Shown piece by piece: positions 18,712 to 27,557 of a DNA stretch of 64,000 nt. Source of the DNA: Deltaproteobacteria bacterium. GTDB lineage: Bacteria > Myxococcota_A > Polyangia > JAAYKL01. Under the pieces are notes generated by a model, which saw only the letters and a list, made by a program, of their open reading frames with translations, did not search any database and was not told the DNA's origin. The stretch's first letter is position 1. Each line of letters opens with the position of its first letter. A program made the position numbers and the translations under genes. The stretch lies in contig JAFGQN010000172.1 of the NCBI GenBank assembly GCA_016935665.1, forward strand, positions 37,463 to 101,462. Reading direction: 5' to 3'.

Positions 18712-20751
18712 ATGAGTTACAGGTGGTGGCTTATTTTTCTGTTGATTTTGGCCGGATGTTCGGCAAATGGCAAATCGAACAATAGCTCGCCGGCAGATAC
18801 TGCAACGCAGATCGATAGTGCCGCCGATGGCGACAGTGACAGCGATGGGGACGGCGATTCTGATGGAGATGGGGACGGCGATTCGGACAGCGACGGAGAC
18901 GGAGACACCGATTCCGATGGCGATACCGATACTGCAGGCGACGGTGACTCGTATGGGGATGGGGACAGCGATGGGGACGGCGATGCCGATACAGACACAG
19001 AAGATGTGCCCGATTCAGATCTGGGGATTGGCGATTACTGCATTGATGTGCCGAAATACGATGGTTTGGGAACCTACGAAATCCTGAATCCCGGTGCCAA
19101 CCGGCACGAGGTGGCGTCCGCGCATTTTGTGGCGCGCTGGGATGACGGTGATGAGGTGCCGCTTTCGGAGGGAGAGGTCCAGCAGAGTTTGGAGGGCCTG
19201 GAAGGTGTGTGGGATTTGTTTATTGATGAAATTGGTTTTGCGCCGCCCTACCATGATGATACAAAGCGATATAAAGTAAGTATTTTTGTCAGTGACGAAG
19301 GATATGCCACCGGTGCCGGGACGGGGGAAAAGGATCCCGCCATGTGGGTTCATTACGACGTGATAAACAATCTGTCGGTGCTGGCCCATGAGTTTACCCA
19401 CACGCTGCAGTTTTCCACTCGCGGAATGAGAGATTCCAATTTTGTGGGCTGGTTTTGGGAATCCCACGCCAACTGGATGCGCTACCAGGCGTTTACCGAA
19501 GATCCCGACTGCGCCGAGATGCTGGTAAATGGCCCGCATTTGTATTACGGCTCCACGCGAAACCGTTATTGTAACTGGCACTTTTTCGAATTCCTGAAAG
19601 ACAAATACTGTTATCGCATGATTAACGATATGTGGGACAAAGGACCCAAATTAAACGACGAGGCACATTGGACCAGTGATCCGTTTACGGTGCTGCGCGA
19701 AAATGTGGGGTGGACGCAAAGTCGACTCAACGATGAGTTTGCTGACTGGGCGCTTCACAACGCCACCTGGGACTACGACAGAGGTGATATTTTTAAAAAA
19801 CGGTTTGGCAGTTACGATTCCCAAAATGGGGAAAGACGCCGCCGATTGACGCGCCTCAATATTCTTGATGAAGCTGCAAAGCGCTATGTGGTCCCGGACT
19901 ATTGGGCGCCGCAGCGTTGGGGATATAATCTAATAAAGCTACATCCGGATTCAAACGCAGATACCCTCGAAATCGTTTTTCGCGGAGTTATTCAGGACGG
20001 CGCTGAGAATAAAAATTTTTCACCATACGAGGAAGCGCCCGCAGATGTTCCCGGGGCGCACTCGGATTGGCGTTGGGGCGTGGTTGCACTGGAGAACGCC
20101 AATCAGCGCCGATACAGTACACTGCAAAAAGGTGCCAAAGGCGAATTGTCATTCACGTTAAAACCTGGTGACCGGGAATTATGGATGGTGGTCATGGCCA
20201 CACCTTCCGAAAATCATCCCATTGAATGGGACCAGATTTATCCCACCATTTATCGATATCCGTGGATGGTTCAAATTCACGGTGCAGTGCCCGGTGGGTT
20301 CGAGGTGGATGCACAGACACCTTCTTCAAACGGAGCATGGCACAGCAATGGCGGCGGTTGGGTGGATGCGAGCGCATCGGTGAGCGCGAGCGCCTTTGTG
20401 GGACCTCATGCGATGGTACTGGGAGGTACGGTGAGTGATAACGCACGAATCGAAGACCACGCAATCGTATTAAAAGGAACTGTCAGGGACAATGCTGTTA
20501 TTGGCGCACTGACCATTGTAGATGGTGGTACCGTTGCCGGAAATGCAATTGTAAGGACTGTCTACAATACTGTAACCACCAAAATCAGCGGAACCGCACA
20601 GATGTTGGGAGATATGGAGCTGCTGACAGACATTTCCAGCGGCGTGTATTATGGTTTTACAGATTCCAGCGTTTTGAATGCGACACACGGTTCCAGCGAA
20701 TCGAGCCCAGTGACTGAAGTGACCACTCCTGGACCATATGCCTGGTACTAG
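18712..20751 (+). CDS. Lipoprotein: acidic Asp-Ser-Gly stalk, putative zinc metallopeptidase, hexapeptide helix
   Basis: 679 residues, start preceded by AAAGGAGC. The signal peptide ends in 'LILAGC' (C16). Residues about 39-104 are an Asp/Ser/Gly/Thr tract. Next comes a domain of about 400 residues with 'LAHEFTHTLQ', a HEXXH zinc site at 226-230, and 'WFWESHANWM' 20 residues further on, where E250 is placed as the third ligand of a gluzincin. It resembles DUF6055-type proteins. The end (about 545-640) has hexapeptide-type repeats ('SASAFVGPHAMVLGGTVSDN') of a left-handed beta-helix. Predicted as a surface-attached peptidase or peptidase-like binder; activity and substrate are inference. Confidence 0.8.
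   Translation: MSYRWWLIFLLILAGCSANGKSNNSSPADTATQIDSAADGDSDSDGDGDSDGDGDGDSDSDGDGDTDSDGDTDTAGDGDSYGDGDSDGDGDADTDTEDVPDSDLGIGDYCIDVPKYDGLGTYEILNPGANRHEVASAHFVARWDDGDEVPLSEGEVQQSLEGLEGVWDLFIDEIGFAPPYHDDTKRYKVSIFVSDEGYATGAGTGEKDPAMWVHYDVINNLSVLAHEFTHTLQFSTRGMRDSNFVGWFWESHANWMRYQAFTEDPDCAEMLVNGPHLYYGSTRNRYCNWHFFEFLKDKYCYRMINDMWDKGPKLNDEAHWTSDPFTVLRENVGWTQSRLNDEFADWALHNATWDYDRGDIFKKRFGSYDSQNGERRRRLTRLNILDEAAKRYVVPDYWAPQRWGYNLIKLHPDSNADTLEIVFRGVIQDGAENKNFSPYEEAPADVPGAHSDWRWGVVALENANQRRYSTLQKGAKGELSFTLKPGDRELWMVVMATPSENHPIEWDQIYPTIYRYPWMVQIHGAVPGGFEVDAQTPSSNGAWHSNGGGWVDASASVSASAFVGPHAMVLGGTVSDNARIEDHAIVLKGTVRDNAVIGALTIVDGGTVAGNAIVRTVYNTVTTKISGTAQMLGDMELLTDISSGVYYGFTDSSVLNATHGSSESSPVTEVTTPGPYAWY
18826..19020 (+). 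repeat. Degenerate hexanucleotide repeats coding for an Asp-Ser-Gly stalk
   Basis: Units of the type GAYAGYGAY/GATGGGGAC encode alternating Asp with Ser, Gly or Thr for about 65 residues. Every unit is a multiple of three bases, so copy-number change alters only the stalk length. Confidence 0.8.
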
Positions 20752-20801
20752 ACGAAACTGATATTTTTGATGATAAAAGATGGGTGGCATTGTTGCTGAC
20801 G

Positions 20802-22253
20802 TCAGCAGGGGCAATCGGACTGGGGGATTTTTATTTCATAGACAAACCAGTCTTCGTCGACTTTATACATCAGTTTGTTTTTACCGATAAATTCAGGTAC
20901 ACCATCGTGGTCAATATCGATGGTTTGAATAACGTCTCTGTTGTCTATAAACGGATCTTGAAAAAAGAATGCGGGACTGCCCATGTCATAAAGGGTACCT
21001 CGCTGCATATGAAACAGACCCTGCATATATCCATAAAATCCACCACACCCCTTTCCCGATGAAATAGACACAGCTGCGAATCTCCGATTGCCGCGAGGAC
21101 TCTTAAACATCTTGCCGCAGACCATTGGTTCGTAGTCCATCCAGATGCCAGATAAGCCAAATGATTCATAGAGCGCTTGCAGTTTTTTGGATTCCCGGCG
21201 TTTGCGAAAACGGCGCATGATGTTTTTAATGTACGATTTGTCCAGATTTCGAGCTTTGTAAATTTCAGGAACTCTGGGGCGAACCGGATGCGCCCACAAC
21301 GCCCCCCTTTTTGTTTCCTTAAGGATGCCAACAAGGTACACAGACCCCGCATCAGACGCCAGTTCCCAAAGCAGCTCGCCCATCTCCACTTCTGAAAGAC
21401 CCTGTTTTTTCCAGTAATTTTCAATGGCGCCATGCACTGCGTATTTGGCAATGGCACGTGTATCTGTGATGCCCATGACCGACGTGGTGCCATTCTGGTA
21501 GCCCACTACAAATTTTCGTTTTAGCAACTGACGAAATTTTCGGGGAACCACGTTGCGACGAGCCCGTTTCAGTGCGGTGGTGTCGTTGACAAACAGTGCG
21601 CCATCTTTGTTCATCTCAGTGGTGGAAAAGACAACATATCGATTGTCCAGCACGAAGAAGAATTCATCCAGCAATTTGTGGTCTGGCCGTTTGAATCCGG
21701 TATCCATTACCGCGTCGGGTTCTAAAATTCGTTCGCGGGCAATTTTAAGCCTGCCGTCCTCTGCTACAATTAACAACTGCTTTTGCGACTCAACAGTTTC
21801 TTCGCCTGCAACCATTTTTTCGCGGATAGACACATCGGCGCCACCGGGAATCAGTTCGATGATCGTTTTGGAAATGGCCACATCCCGCAATCGCCCGAAA
21901 CGCTTTTCCTCTTTACCAAGCCATTGTTCCCGAACAAAACGCACTGGAACGGGACCGCGCATATCGACGCCGTCAAATCGCGTGGCATACAGTGCCGAAT
22001 ACGCTTCAAAGTTCTGGTTATTGCGAGCGTTTACCCATTCGCGCAGAAGCTCGTGAACTGACAAATCGGTGAATTCCGGCAGCGGTGAATCTTCGACAGA
22101 AGTGGTTTTGACGCGTTTTTGAACTGGTGACGGTGTCGCCTCTTTCATTGGCGCGTCGGCCGTTTCCTCGCCGCAGGCAGCAAAGACCACCATGGACAGC
22201 CAAATAATGGCAATGGTGGGGGAAACAACTTCCGTTCGAAAAAACTGATACAT
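20802..22253 (-). CDS. Lipoprotein with SnoaL/NTF2-like N-terminal domain
   Basis: About 483 residues from ATG 22253 (a start at 22268 is also open). The signal peptide ends in 'VVFAAC' (C27). Residues about 50-165 ('WVNARNNQNFEAYSALYA', 'ISIREKMVAGEETVESQKQL'-like strands, then 'GRLKIARERI') have the helix-then-sheet pattern of NTF2/SnoaL-like domains. The rest (about 170-483) is unassigned; it ends in a segment resembling a calcium/FG-GAP-like 'IDIDHDGVPEFIGKN'. No active-site motif is seen. Possibly a periplasmic binding or quality-control protein; function unknown. It converges with the metallopeptidase-like gene. Confidence 0.7.
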   Translation of the reverse strand: MYQFFRTEVVSPTIAIIWLSMVVFAACGEETADAPMKEATPSPVQKRVKTTSVEDSPLPEFTDLSVHELLREWVNARNNQNFEAYSALYATRFDGVDMRGPVPVRFVREQWLGKEEKRFGRLRDVAISKTIIELIPGGADVSIREKMVAGEETVESQKQLLIVAEDGRLKIARERILEPDAVMDTGFKRPDHKLLDEFFFVLDNRYVVFSTTEMNKDGALFVNDTTALKRARRNVVPRKFRQLLKRKFVVGYQNGTTSVMGITDTRAIAKYAVHGAIENYWKKQGLSEVEMGELLWELASDAGSVYLVGILKETKRGALWAHPVRPRVPEIYKARNLDKSYIKNIMRRFRKRRESKKLQALYESFGLSGIWMDYEPMVCGKMFKSPRGNRRFAAVSISSGKGCGGFYGYMQGLFHMQRGTLYDMGSPAFFFQDPFIDNRDVIQTIDIDHDGVPEFIGKNKLMYKVDEDWFVYEIKIPQSDCPC

Positions 22254-22611
22254 GGCACCCTTTCGCATTCTTAAAAACTATCAACTCAGCCATCAACCGC
22301 TCTATATATCAAGTGGAGAAATATGGTCAACCAGGGGTGTCCATGCTTTTCATATTGATACATGTGCGCAAATTAGAGTTTATGCGATATTGATTTTTCG
22401 ATTTAAGCGCCTTTTTTGGTTTTTTGTCTGTTGAATCCATTTGCATAACGATGATTCCAAGACTGGTTCATGAAAGCTAACTGCTTAAAATCATGTGCTT
22501 AATCCGTTTGGAACGCTCTTCTTGAATCTCAAATACATACATTGTGTTCAAATGTAGACAAAAATGAAACTGAGTGTTATCATGGATTTACACACTCAAT
22601 AAGAGGTCCTA
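22254..22611. other. Divergent intergenic region, no gene seen
   Basis: 358 bases between a leftward lipoprotein gene and the rightward AMIN gene. It is AT-rich, with no convincing ORF, tRNA or hairpin-plus-T-run. Promoters for both genes must lie here, but no hexamer pair was convincing by eye. Confidence 0.5.
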
Positions 22612-23592
22612 ATGAAAAACGCAAAAAAACGAAAACAGTCGAACAGAAGTCGGCGGAATCGGCGGGTGCGGGAACGAATCCAGATTGGAGGAATACTCCA
22701 AAAGAATTTGGGCATCACCCCTGCCAAATTGGCAGGGCAATATGATCGTGTACGCGAAAAGCTATTTGGTATTGCCGGCTGGATTTATTTGCGGGTGATA
22801 TATAAAATCCTTTGGCCCAGATTGGAAAAGTCTCTCATCCGATTCGGAAAATGGAATCGTAAGTCCATGTGGCCCCGGTTTTTGCGGGATATGACGCGTC
22901 TTGGACGAAACAGTCGTCGCATGGTTCGCGAGGAAAATCGCGTTGCACTGGCACAAATACTGTCTCGTGTCACTGACCGCAAAACGCCAATGGACGCTCA
23001 CTGCTGTTTGTCTTGGCGAAAGTTGCGCGTGATACTGTCTTTTTTTAATCCCCAAACCGTTTATGTGGCGTCGCCTTCGCGATTCAAAGCACGGTTTCGA
23101 GGCATTACTTTTTGTTTTGCGTTGTGGGGCACTGCAATGGTGGCGCTGCTGGCAGTGATTCTGTGGCAATTGATGTCCCACCCCAGTGACGACGTGCAAA
23201 CAAGCCGGATTATCGCGGAGATGAACGGCGACGCTATCGGCGAGACGAAAAATGCAGATGGCGGCGACGCGTTGGGGGATTCGAAAAGGGAGGGTCCAAA
23301 CGCCATAGATGCCGATTTTTACAATCCGTTTTTTATTTTCACTCAGGCAGAGGCCAAACACGTCGAGGCGTATCCCCTGGCGGATCCCCCGGGACTGGTA
23401 GTGGATTTACACGGTATCTCAGAGCCCCCACAAAGTCCGGCGCAAATGGTGGGAGATGACGTTCGCGTTCTTAAAGTACGACGGTTAAAAACATCGAAGG
23501 GGCTCAGATACATTATTCGACTATCTCAATCCATTAAACGCATCAAAAGCCAATCCAACGGCAATGTGGTGACTGTCAGCCCGCTTTCCTGA
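22612..23592 (+). CDS. Membrane-anchored AMIN-domain protein
   Basis: 326 residues. The first 160 are very basic (Arg/Lys-rich). A single transmembrane segment follows at about 164-185 ('FALWGTAMVALLAVILW'), then an acidic linker and a C-terminal domain (about 255-326) with 'YPLADPPGLVVDLHG' and 'VRRLKTSKGLRYIIRLSQ'. This is the two-strand pattern of AMIN domains, which target proteins to peptidoglycan or secretin complexes. The basic half is predicted cytoplasmic and could contact nucleic acid or phospholipid; the AMIN part periplasmic. Start ATG follows AGAGG. Its 3' end overlaps the epimerase gene by 17 bases. Confidence 0.7.
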   Translation: MKNAKKRKQSNRSRRNRRVRERIQIGGILQKNLGITPAKLAGQYDRVREKLFGIAGWIYLRVIYKILWPRLEKSLIRFGKWNRKSMWPRFLRDMTRLGRNSRRMVREENRVALAQILSRVTDRKTPMDAHCCLSWRKLRVILSFFNPQTVYVASPSRFKARFRGITFCFALWGTAMVALLAVILWQLMSHPSDDVQTSRIIAEMNGDAIGETKNADGGDALGDSKREGPNAIDADFYNPFFIFTQAEAKHVEAYPLADPPGLVVDLHGISEPPQSPAQMVGDDVRVLKVRRLKTSKGLRYIIRLSQSIKRIKSQSNGNVVTVSPLS

Positions 23593-24562
23593 ACGACGCA
23601 ATAATCGTGTCGAGAATGTCATTTTCGCGCTGATGAATAGTTTTTCTGGCGGGGTTTTTGTTGAACCAGTCCACGGTGCGGCGGACGCCCTCGCGAAAGG
23701 GAATGGTGGCCACAAAACCTGGAACGAACGCTTTGATTTTGCTGTTGTCGAAAATGGCGCTGTGACTTTTGTCTCCCAGCAGTGTACCTTCCAACTCGGG
23801 ATAGATCGATACAATGAAATCGCTTGGAACGTGGACAATTTTCGCCTCGCAATGAAGAGCATCTGCAATGGTGGAGTAAATCTGGTTCCAGGTGAGCAGC
23901 TCATCCGATGTAATGTGAAAACTGTGTCCGGTGGCCGTCGAATTACCCATCAGTGGGATAAACCCTTTGGCAAAATCGTCCGCATGGGTGACTGTCCATA
24001 AAGACGATCCGTCGCCGTGAACGACAATTTCCTGGCCGTCGCAAATTCGCTGTGCAAGGGTAAAACACCCCCAGCCTCCCAGCGCAATGGGAAACAATGT
24101 GTTGTACGTGAGGGAGGGCCGCACAATAACAACGGGAAAACCGGATTCTCGATACGCCTGCATCAGCATTTCCTCACAGGCGATTTTATTTCGCGAATAT
24201 TCCCAGTGCGGATTGCGCAGCGGGGTTGACTCTGTCACAAAGGGGGATGTGGGTGGCTTTTGATAAGCGGATGCGGAACTGATAAAAATGTATTGCCCGG
24301 TGCGTCCCGCAAACAGTCGCATATCCCGGGCCACATCGCTTTGTGTAAACGCAATCCAGTTGACCACACAATCGAACGTCTTATCGCAGAGCGCATCTGC
24401 CACGGCCAGTTCATTGGTGATGTCGCAGGAAAGTGTTCTGGCACCGGGAATGGATGGACGCTGACCGCGATTGAGCAGGGTCAGGTCAATGCCCTTTGCG
24501 ATGGCCATTTGGCTCACCGCAGAGCTGATGTTGCCTGTTCCACCGATAAACAGAATTTTCAT
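23576..24562 (-). CDS. NAD-dependent epimerase/dehydratase-like protein (SDR)
   Basis: 328 residues with an N-terminal Rossmann motif 'ILFIGGTGNISSAV' and the SDR active-site Tyr-X3-Lys in 'WEYSRNKIACEE', with 'ISSASAYQK' before it. The GGTGXI form and overall layout match the extended/atypical SDR group related to NDP-sugar epimerases and chloroplast CSP41-like proteins. It may act on a nucleotide-sugar or may be a non-enzymatic binding protein. It lies 20 bases downstream of the M23 peptidase start-to-stop unit and may be the last gene of the yebC-ruvC operon only if read-through occurs from the opposite side; orientation is the same (leftward). Confidence 0.85.
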   Translation of the reverse strand: MKILFIGGTGNISSAVSQMAIAKGIDLTLLNRGQRPSIPGARTLSCDITNELAVADALCDKTFDCVVNWIAFTQSDVARDMRLFAGRTGQYIFISSASAYQKPPTSPFVTESTPLRNPHWEYSRNKIACEEMLMQAYRESGFPVVIVRPSLTYNTLFPIALGGWGCFTLAQRICDGQEIVVHGDGSSLWTVTHADDFAKGFIPLMGNSTATGHSFHITSDELLTWNQIYSTIADALHCEAKIVHVPSDFIVSIYPELEGTLLGDKSHSAIFDNSKIKAFVPGFVATIPFREGVRRTVDWFNKNPARKTIHQRENDILDTIIASFRKAG

Positions 24563-24582
24563 GATGTTGTTCCTCCTGCGGA

Positions 24583-26112
24583 TTACAAATCGTCGTGCCC
24601 CATGGGATAATCATTGTCTGGAACCTGTTCGATTTCGCCCTTTGGGGGTTCGATGGCTGTACGTTTCAGCACAGCGCGTCTATCACTGATCACCTGCTCC
24701 AGTTCGTTTTTATGTGCCGCGGCCACCTTGCGGCCGGGAATGATTTTGTATTTCAGCGGGTCGATGAATTTGCCGTTCAGTTTCACCCCCCAGTGCAGAT
24801 GCGGGCCCGTAGACCGTCCGGTGGTTCCCACGTAGCCAATGACCTGCCTGCGCCGCACTTTAACGCCTTCTCGAATACCTTTTTCGATGTGATGCAGGTG
24901 CGCATAATACGAGCTCAACCCATCATCGTGCTGAATACCTACCAGATTTCCATTGGCGCCTTTATTTCCGGCGATAGTGATGGTTCCATCTGCACATGAC
25001 CAGACGGGCGTGCCGGTGGATGCGGAAAAATCAACCCCGTTATGCAATTTGCGGCGTTTGAGAACGGGATGGATGCGCCACCCGAACGGGGAACTCACGC
25101 GAGAATAATACAGGGGAAGCGTCAACGCCGAGCGCGGCGTGGAGACCAGATTGTCGTCGTAGTACGAGGGTGTCTGCCGTCCTTCCTGAAAGCGATACAG
25201 GCGACGCTGGCCCGCTTTGACGCCATTGTATTCCAGCGCCAGCACTGGGCCATACCCAAGGTATTCTCCGTCGAGACTTTCTTCTTCCACCATGACCTTA
25301 AACGTATCGCCGGGGCGCTGTTCCTTCAAAAAATTTACCTGAGTCGACAGAATATCGGCCACTTTGCCCGCCAGTGCCGCTCTCGCCCCCAAATCCTTCA
25401 GCGTGCCAAACAGAGAAGAGGTGATGGTCCCTGCAAACGTTTTCATTGTTTTATCTGTGATGACATTCAGTTTGCGGCCCTTGAACGCATCGCCGTTTCT
25501 GTTTACGACAAAAATATCTGTTTTGGATGCTTCGTATTTGAACTGATCGGGCCGACCGCTGGCAATGTCAAACTGCACTTCCAACATATGGCCCGGTCGC
25601 GCCCTGCGAAAGTCAAATATCCCGTCCAACGCGTTGATTATCAATTGTGCATCGGCCGCGCTGGCTCCCAAATCCGTTAGGGCAGTCACCACCGCCTGAC
25701 CCGATTTCAGTGCCACACGGTGAAATTCTTCATCTCCGGAAGCGACCACCGGAGGTTGTGGCGGAGCGGAATCGTCGGGAGCCTCCCTGGAGGCGTCTGC
25801 AACGATTTCTTCACTTTCAAGTGCGAGGTTTTCGCTGTCGGTCGCGACCTGTCCCAGCCATGTAGACGTTTTGGGCGATTCCGATGACGCCAGCGTTTTG
25901 GGCTTTGGCTTGTCGGAGGCCACAAACATGCCCAGCATTATGCCAAACAATCCTGCCAGCGCGATACCCGAAATGAACAGCGCATTTTTGTGTTTGTCTT
26001 TCAGCCCTGGTCTTTTTGGCGGGGAGGGCACCCCAGGCGCGATTGCTTCTGTCTCAGTCGGGTTCACGTCAAGGTCCACTTGTTCCGGCATGGGTGTTGA
26101 TTCGTCGTTCAT
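24583..26112 (-). CDS. LytM/M23 murein DD-endopeptidase, membrane anchored
   Basis: 509 residues from ATG 26112, which overlaps the ruvC stop as ATGA; upstream in-frame ATGs lie inside ruvC and are rejected. A transmembrane segment is at about 44-63. A middle region ('SGQAVVTALTDLGASAADA', 'RRARPGHMLEVQFD') resembles the OapA/LysM-type N-terminal domains of MepM. The catalytic M23 domain has 'HNGVDFSASTGTPV' and 'STGPHLHWGV', giving the H-X3-D and HXH zinc ligands. It cuts peptide cross-links in peptidoglycan during growth. Coupling to ruvC is unusual. Confidence 0.93.
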   Translation of the reverse strand: MNDESTPMPEQVDLDVNPTETEAIAPGVPSPPKRPGLKDKHKNALFISGIALAGLFGIMLGMFVASDKPKPKTLASSESPKTSTWLGQVATDSENLALESEEIVADASREAPDDSAPPQPPVVASGDEEFHRVALKSGQAVVTALTDLGASAADAQLIINALDGIFDFRRARPGHMLEVQFDIASGRPDQFKYEASKTDIFVVNRNGDAFKGRKLNVITDKTMKTFAGTITSSLFGTLKDLGARAALAGKVADILSTQVNFLKEQRPGDTFKVMVEEESLDGEYLGYGPVLALEYNGVKAGQRRLYRFQEGRQTPSYYDDNLVSTPRSALTLPLYYSRVSSPFGWRIHPVLKRRKLHNGVDFSASTGTPVWSCADGTITIAGNKGANGNLVGIQHDDGLSSYYAHLHHIEKGIREGVKVRRRQVIGYVGTTGRSTGPHLHWGVKLNGKFIDPLKYKIIPGRKVAAAHKNELEQVISDRRAVLKRTAIEPPKGEIEQVPDNDYPMGHDDL

Positions 26113-26594
26113 TTTCCTCGCGCCCCAATGGCTGACGCATTTGCATGACAAATGGCAATTGCCAGCGCGTCGGCTTCGTCTTCCTGCAGTGGTGATTTCG
26201 CACGTAAAATTGCGCCCACCACGCGCTGAATCTGAGTTTTTTCGGCCCGTCCCCCACCTATGATAGATCGCTTTACCATAGCTGGCGGATAAGATGCAAT
26301 GGATAGGGCGTGGCGTTGCATGCACAACAGAATTACTCCGCGCGCATGCCCCAGTTTAAGCGCCGAACTGGCGTTTTTGGAAAAAAAGAGCGATTCCACT
26401 GCACCCTGGGTGGGCCCGTTGGTCACGATAATTTCATTGAGTTTGTCAAAAAGCTCAGGCAATCGCTCTTCGTACGGCAATTTCGTATTCAGCAGGATGA
26501 CGCCGGAATCCAGTCGCGTCAACCGACTGCCGTCTTTTCTGATGATGCCATAGCCGGTTTTTCGAGTACCTGGGTCTATGCCCAAAACAATCAT
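26109..26594 (-). CDS. ruvC: Holliday junction resolvase RuvC
   Basis: 161 residues. All four catalytic acids are in place: D7 ('GIDPG'), E67, D139 and D142 ('[12 protein letters not shown]'), matching D7/E66/D138/D141 of E. coli. It cuts Holliday junctions symmetrically. It overlaps the yebC stop by four bases (ATGA) and the M23 gene by four bases, so the three genes are translationally coupled. ruvA and ruvB, often next to ruvC, are not in this window. Confidence 0.97.
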   Translation of the reverse strand: MIVLGIDPGTRKTGYGIIRKDGSRLTRLDSGVILLNTKLPYEERLPELFDKLNEIIVTNGPTQGAVESLFFSKNASSALKLGHARGVILLCMQRHALSIASYPPAMVKRSIIGGGRAEKTQIQRVVGAILRAKSPLQEDEADALAIAICHANASAIGARGK

Positions 26595-27340
26595 GAAGAG
26601 AAGTTTTCCAGAATCTCGTCATCAATATCGAAATTCGCATACACATTTTGTACGTCATCATGGTCATCAAGACGGGTGTACAATTTGAGCATGGTTTCAG
26701 CAGATTTGCCTTCCAGTTTAACTGTGGTCTGCGGAATTCGCGTGAGTTCAGCGTTCAATGGCTCAATTTTGGCTGCGTGTATCGCCTCCAGCACGGTATC
26801 GAAATTTTCCATGGGAGTGATAATTTCAAATGTACTGTCGGTCTCTTTTATATCATCGGCCCCGGCTTCCAGGGCCACTTCCATCAGCGCATCTTCGGTG
26901 GAGTGGCTTTTGTCCACTTCGATGAGGCCAACTTTGTCAAACATATACGATACACATCCGTCCTGACCCAGATTTCCGTTGAATTTCCCGAACAGATGGC
27001 GTACGTCCGCCACGGTGCGCTGTCGATTTTCAGTCATGCATTCCACCACGACGGCCACGCCCTCTGGGCCATACCCTTCGTAGGTGATTTCCTCATAAAT
27101 AACGCCCTCGAGTTCGCCGGTTCCCTTTTTAATGGCGCGGTCCACAGTATCTGCCGGCATATTGGCCGCTCTAGCGGTATCAAGCGCCTTTCTGAGACGG
27201 GCGTTTCCGGTGGGATCGCCGCCGCCCAGACGTGCAGCAGTCGTAATTTCCTTGGATACTTTGGTGAATACCTTGCCACGCTTGGCATCCTGTGCGCCCT
27301 TTTTTCGTTTGATATTATTCCATTTACTGTGTCCCGACAT
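26591..27340 (-). CDS. yebC: YebC/PmpR family protein (TACO1-like)
   Basis: 249 residues starting '[21 protein letters not shown]', the invariant YebC opening. The middle has '[19 protein letters not shown]' (given by its ends: YEGYG and MTEN), the family hallmark. Members have been described as DNA-binding regulators and, more recently, as factors that relieve ribosome stalling at proline-rich tracts. Start ATG has AGGAGC five bases upstream. First gene of the yebC-ruvC-M23 unit, divergent from the NtrC-type regulator. Confidence 0.96.
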   Translation of the reverse strand: MSGHSKWNNIKRKKGAQDAKRGKVFTKVSKEITTAARLGGGDPTGNARLRKALDTARAANMPADTVDRAIKKGTGELEGVIYEEITYEGYGPEGVAVVVECMTENRQRTVADVRHLFGKFNGNLGQDGCVSYMFDKVGLIEVDKSHSTEDALMEVALEAGADDIKETDSTFEIITPMENFDTVLEAIHAAKIEPLNAELTRIPQTTVKLEGKSAETMLKLYTRLDDHDDVQNVYANFDIDDEILENFSS

Positions 27341-27557
27341 CGAAAGCTCCTGTTAGCTGATACACTTAAAATTCGGTTGCCTTTTTCGAAGCCGCCGGTT
27401 TGAGGCCCAACGGTCCGTTCTAGCTATTTAACTAAAACGACTAAAAAAACAAGTTAAAGATATGACTACATTTAAACTGCCTGCCTGGACCTGCCGGAAC
27501 CGGATTGAACCTGCATTAGTTGTTGTGCACAAAAGTCGCATGTGGGAAAATGCGCAA

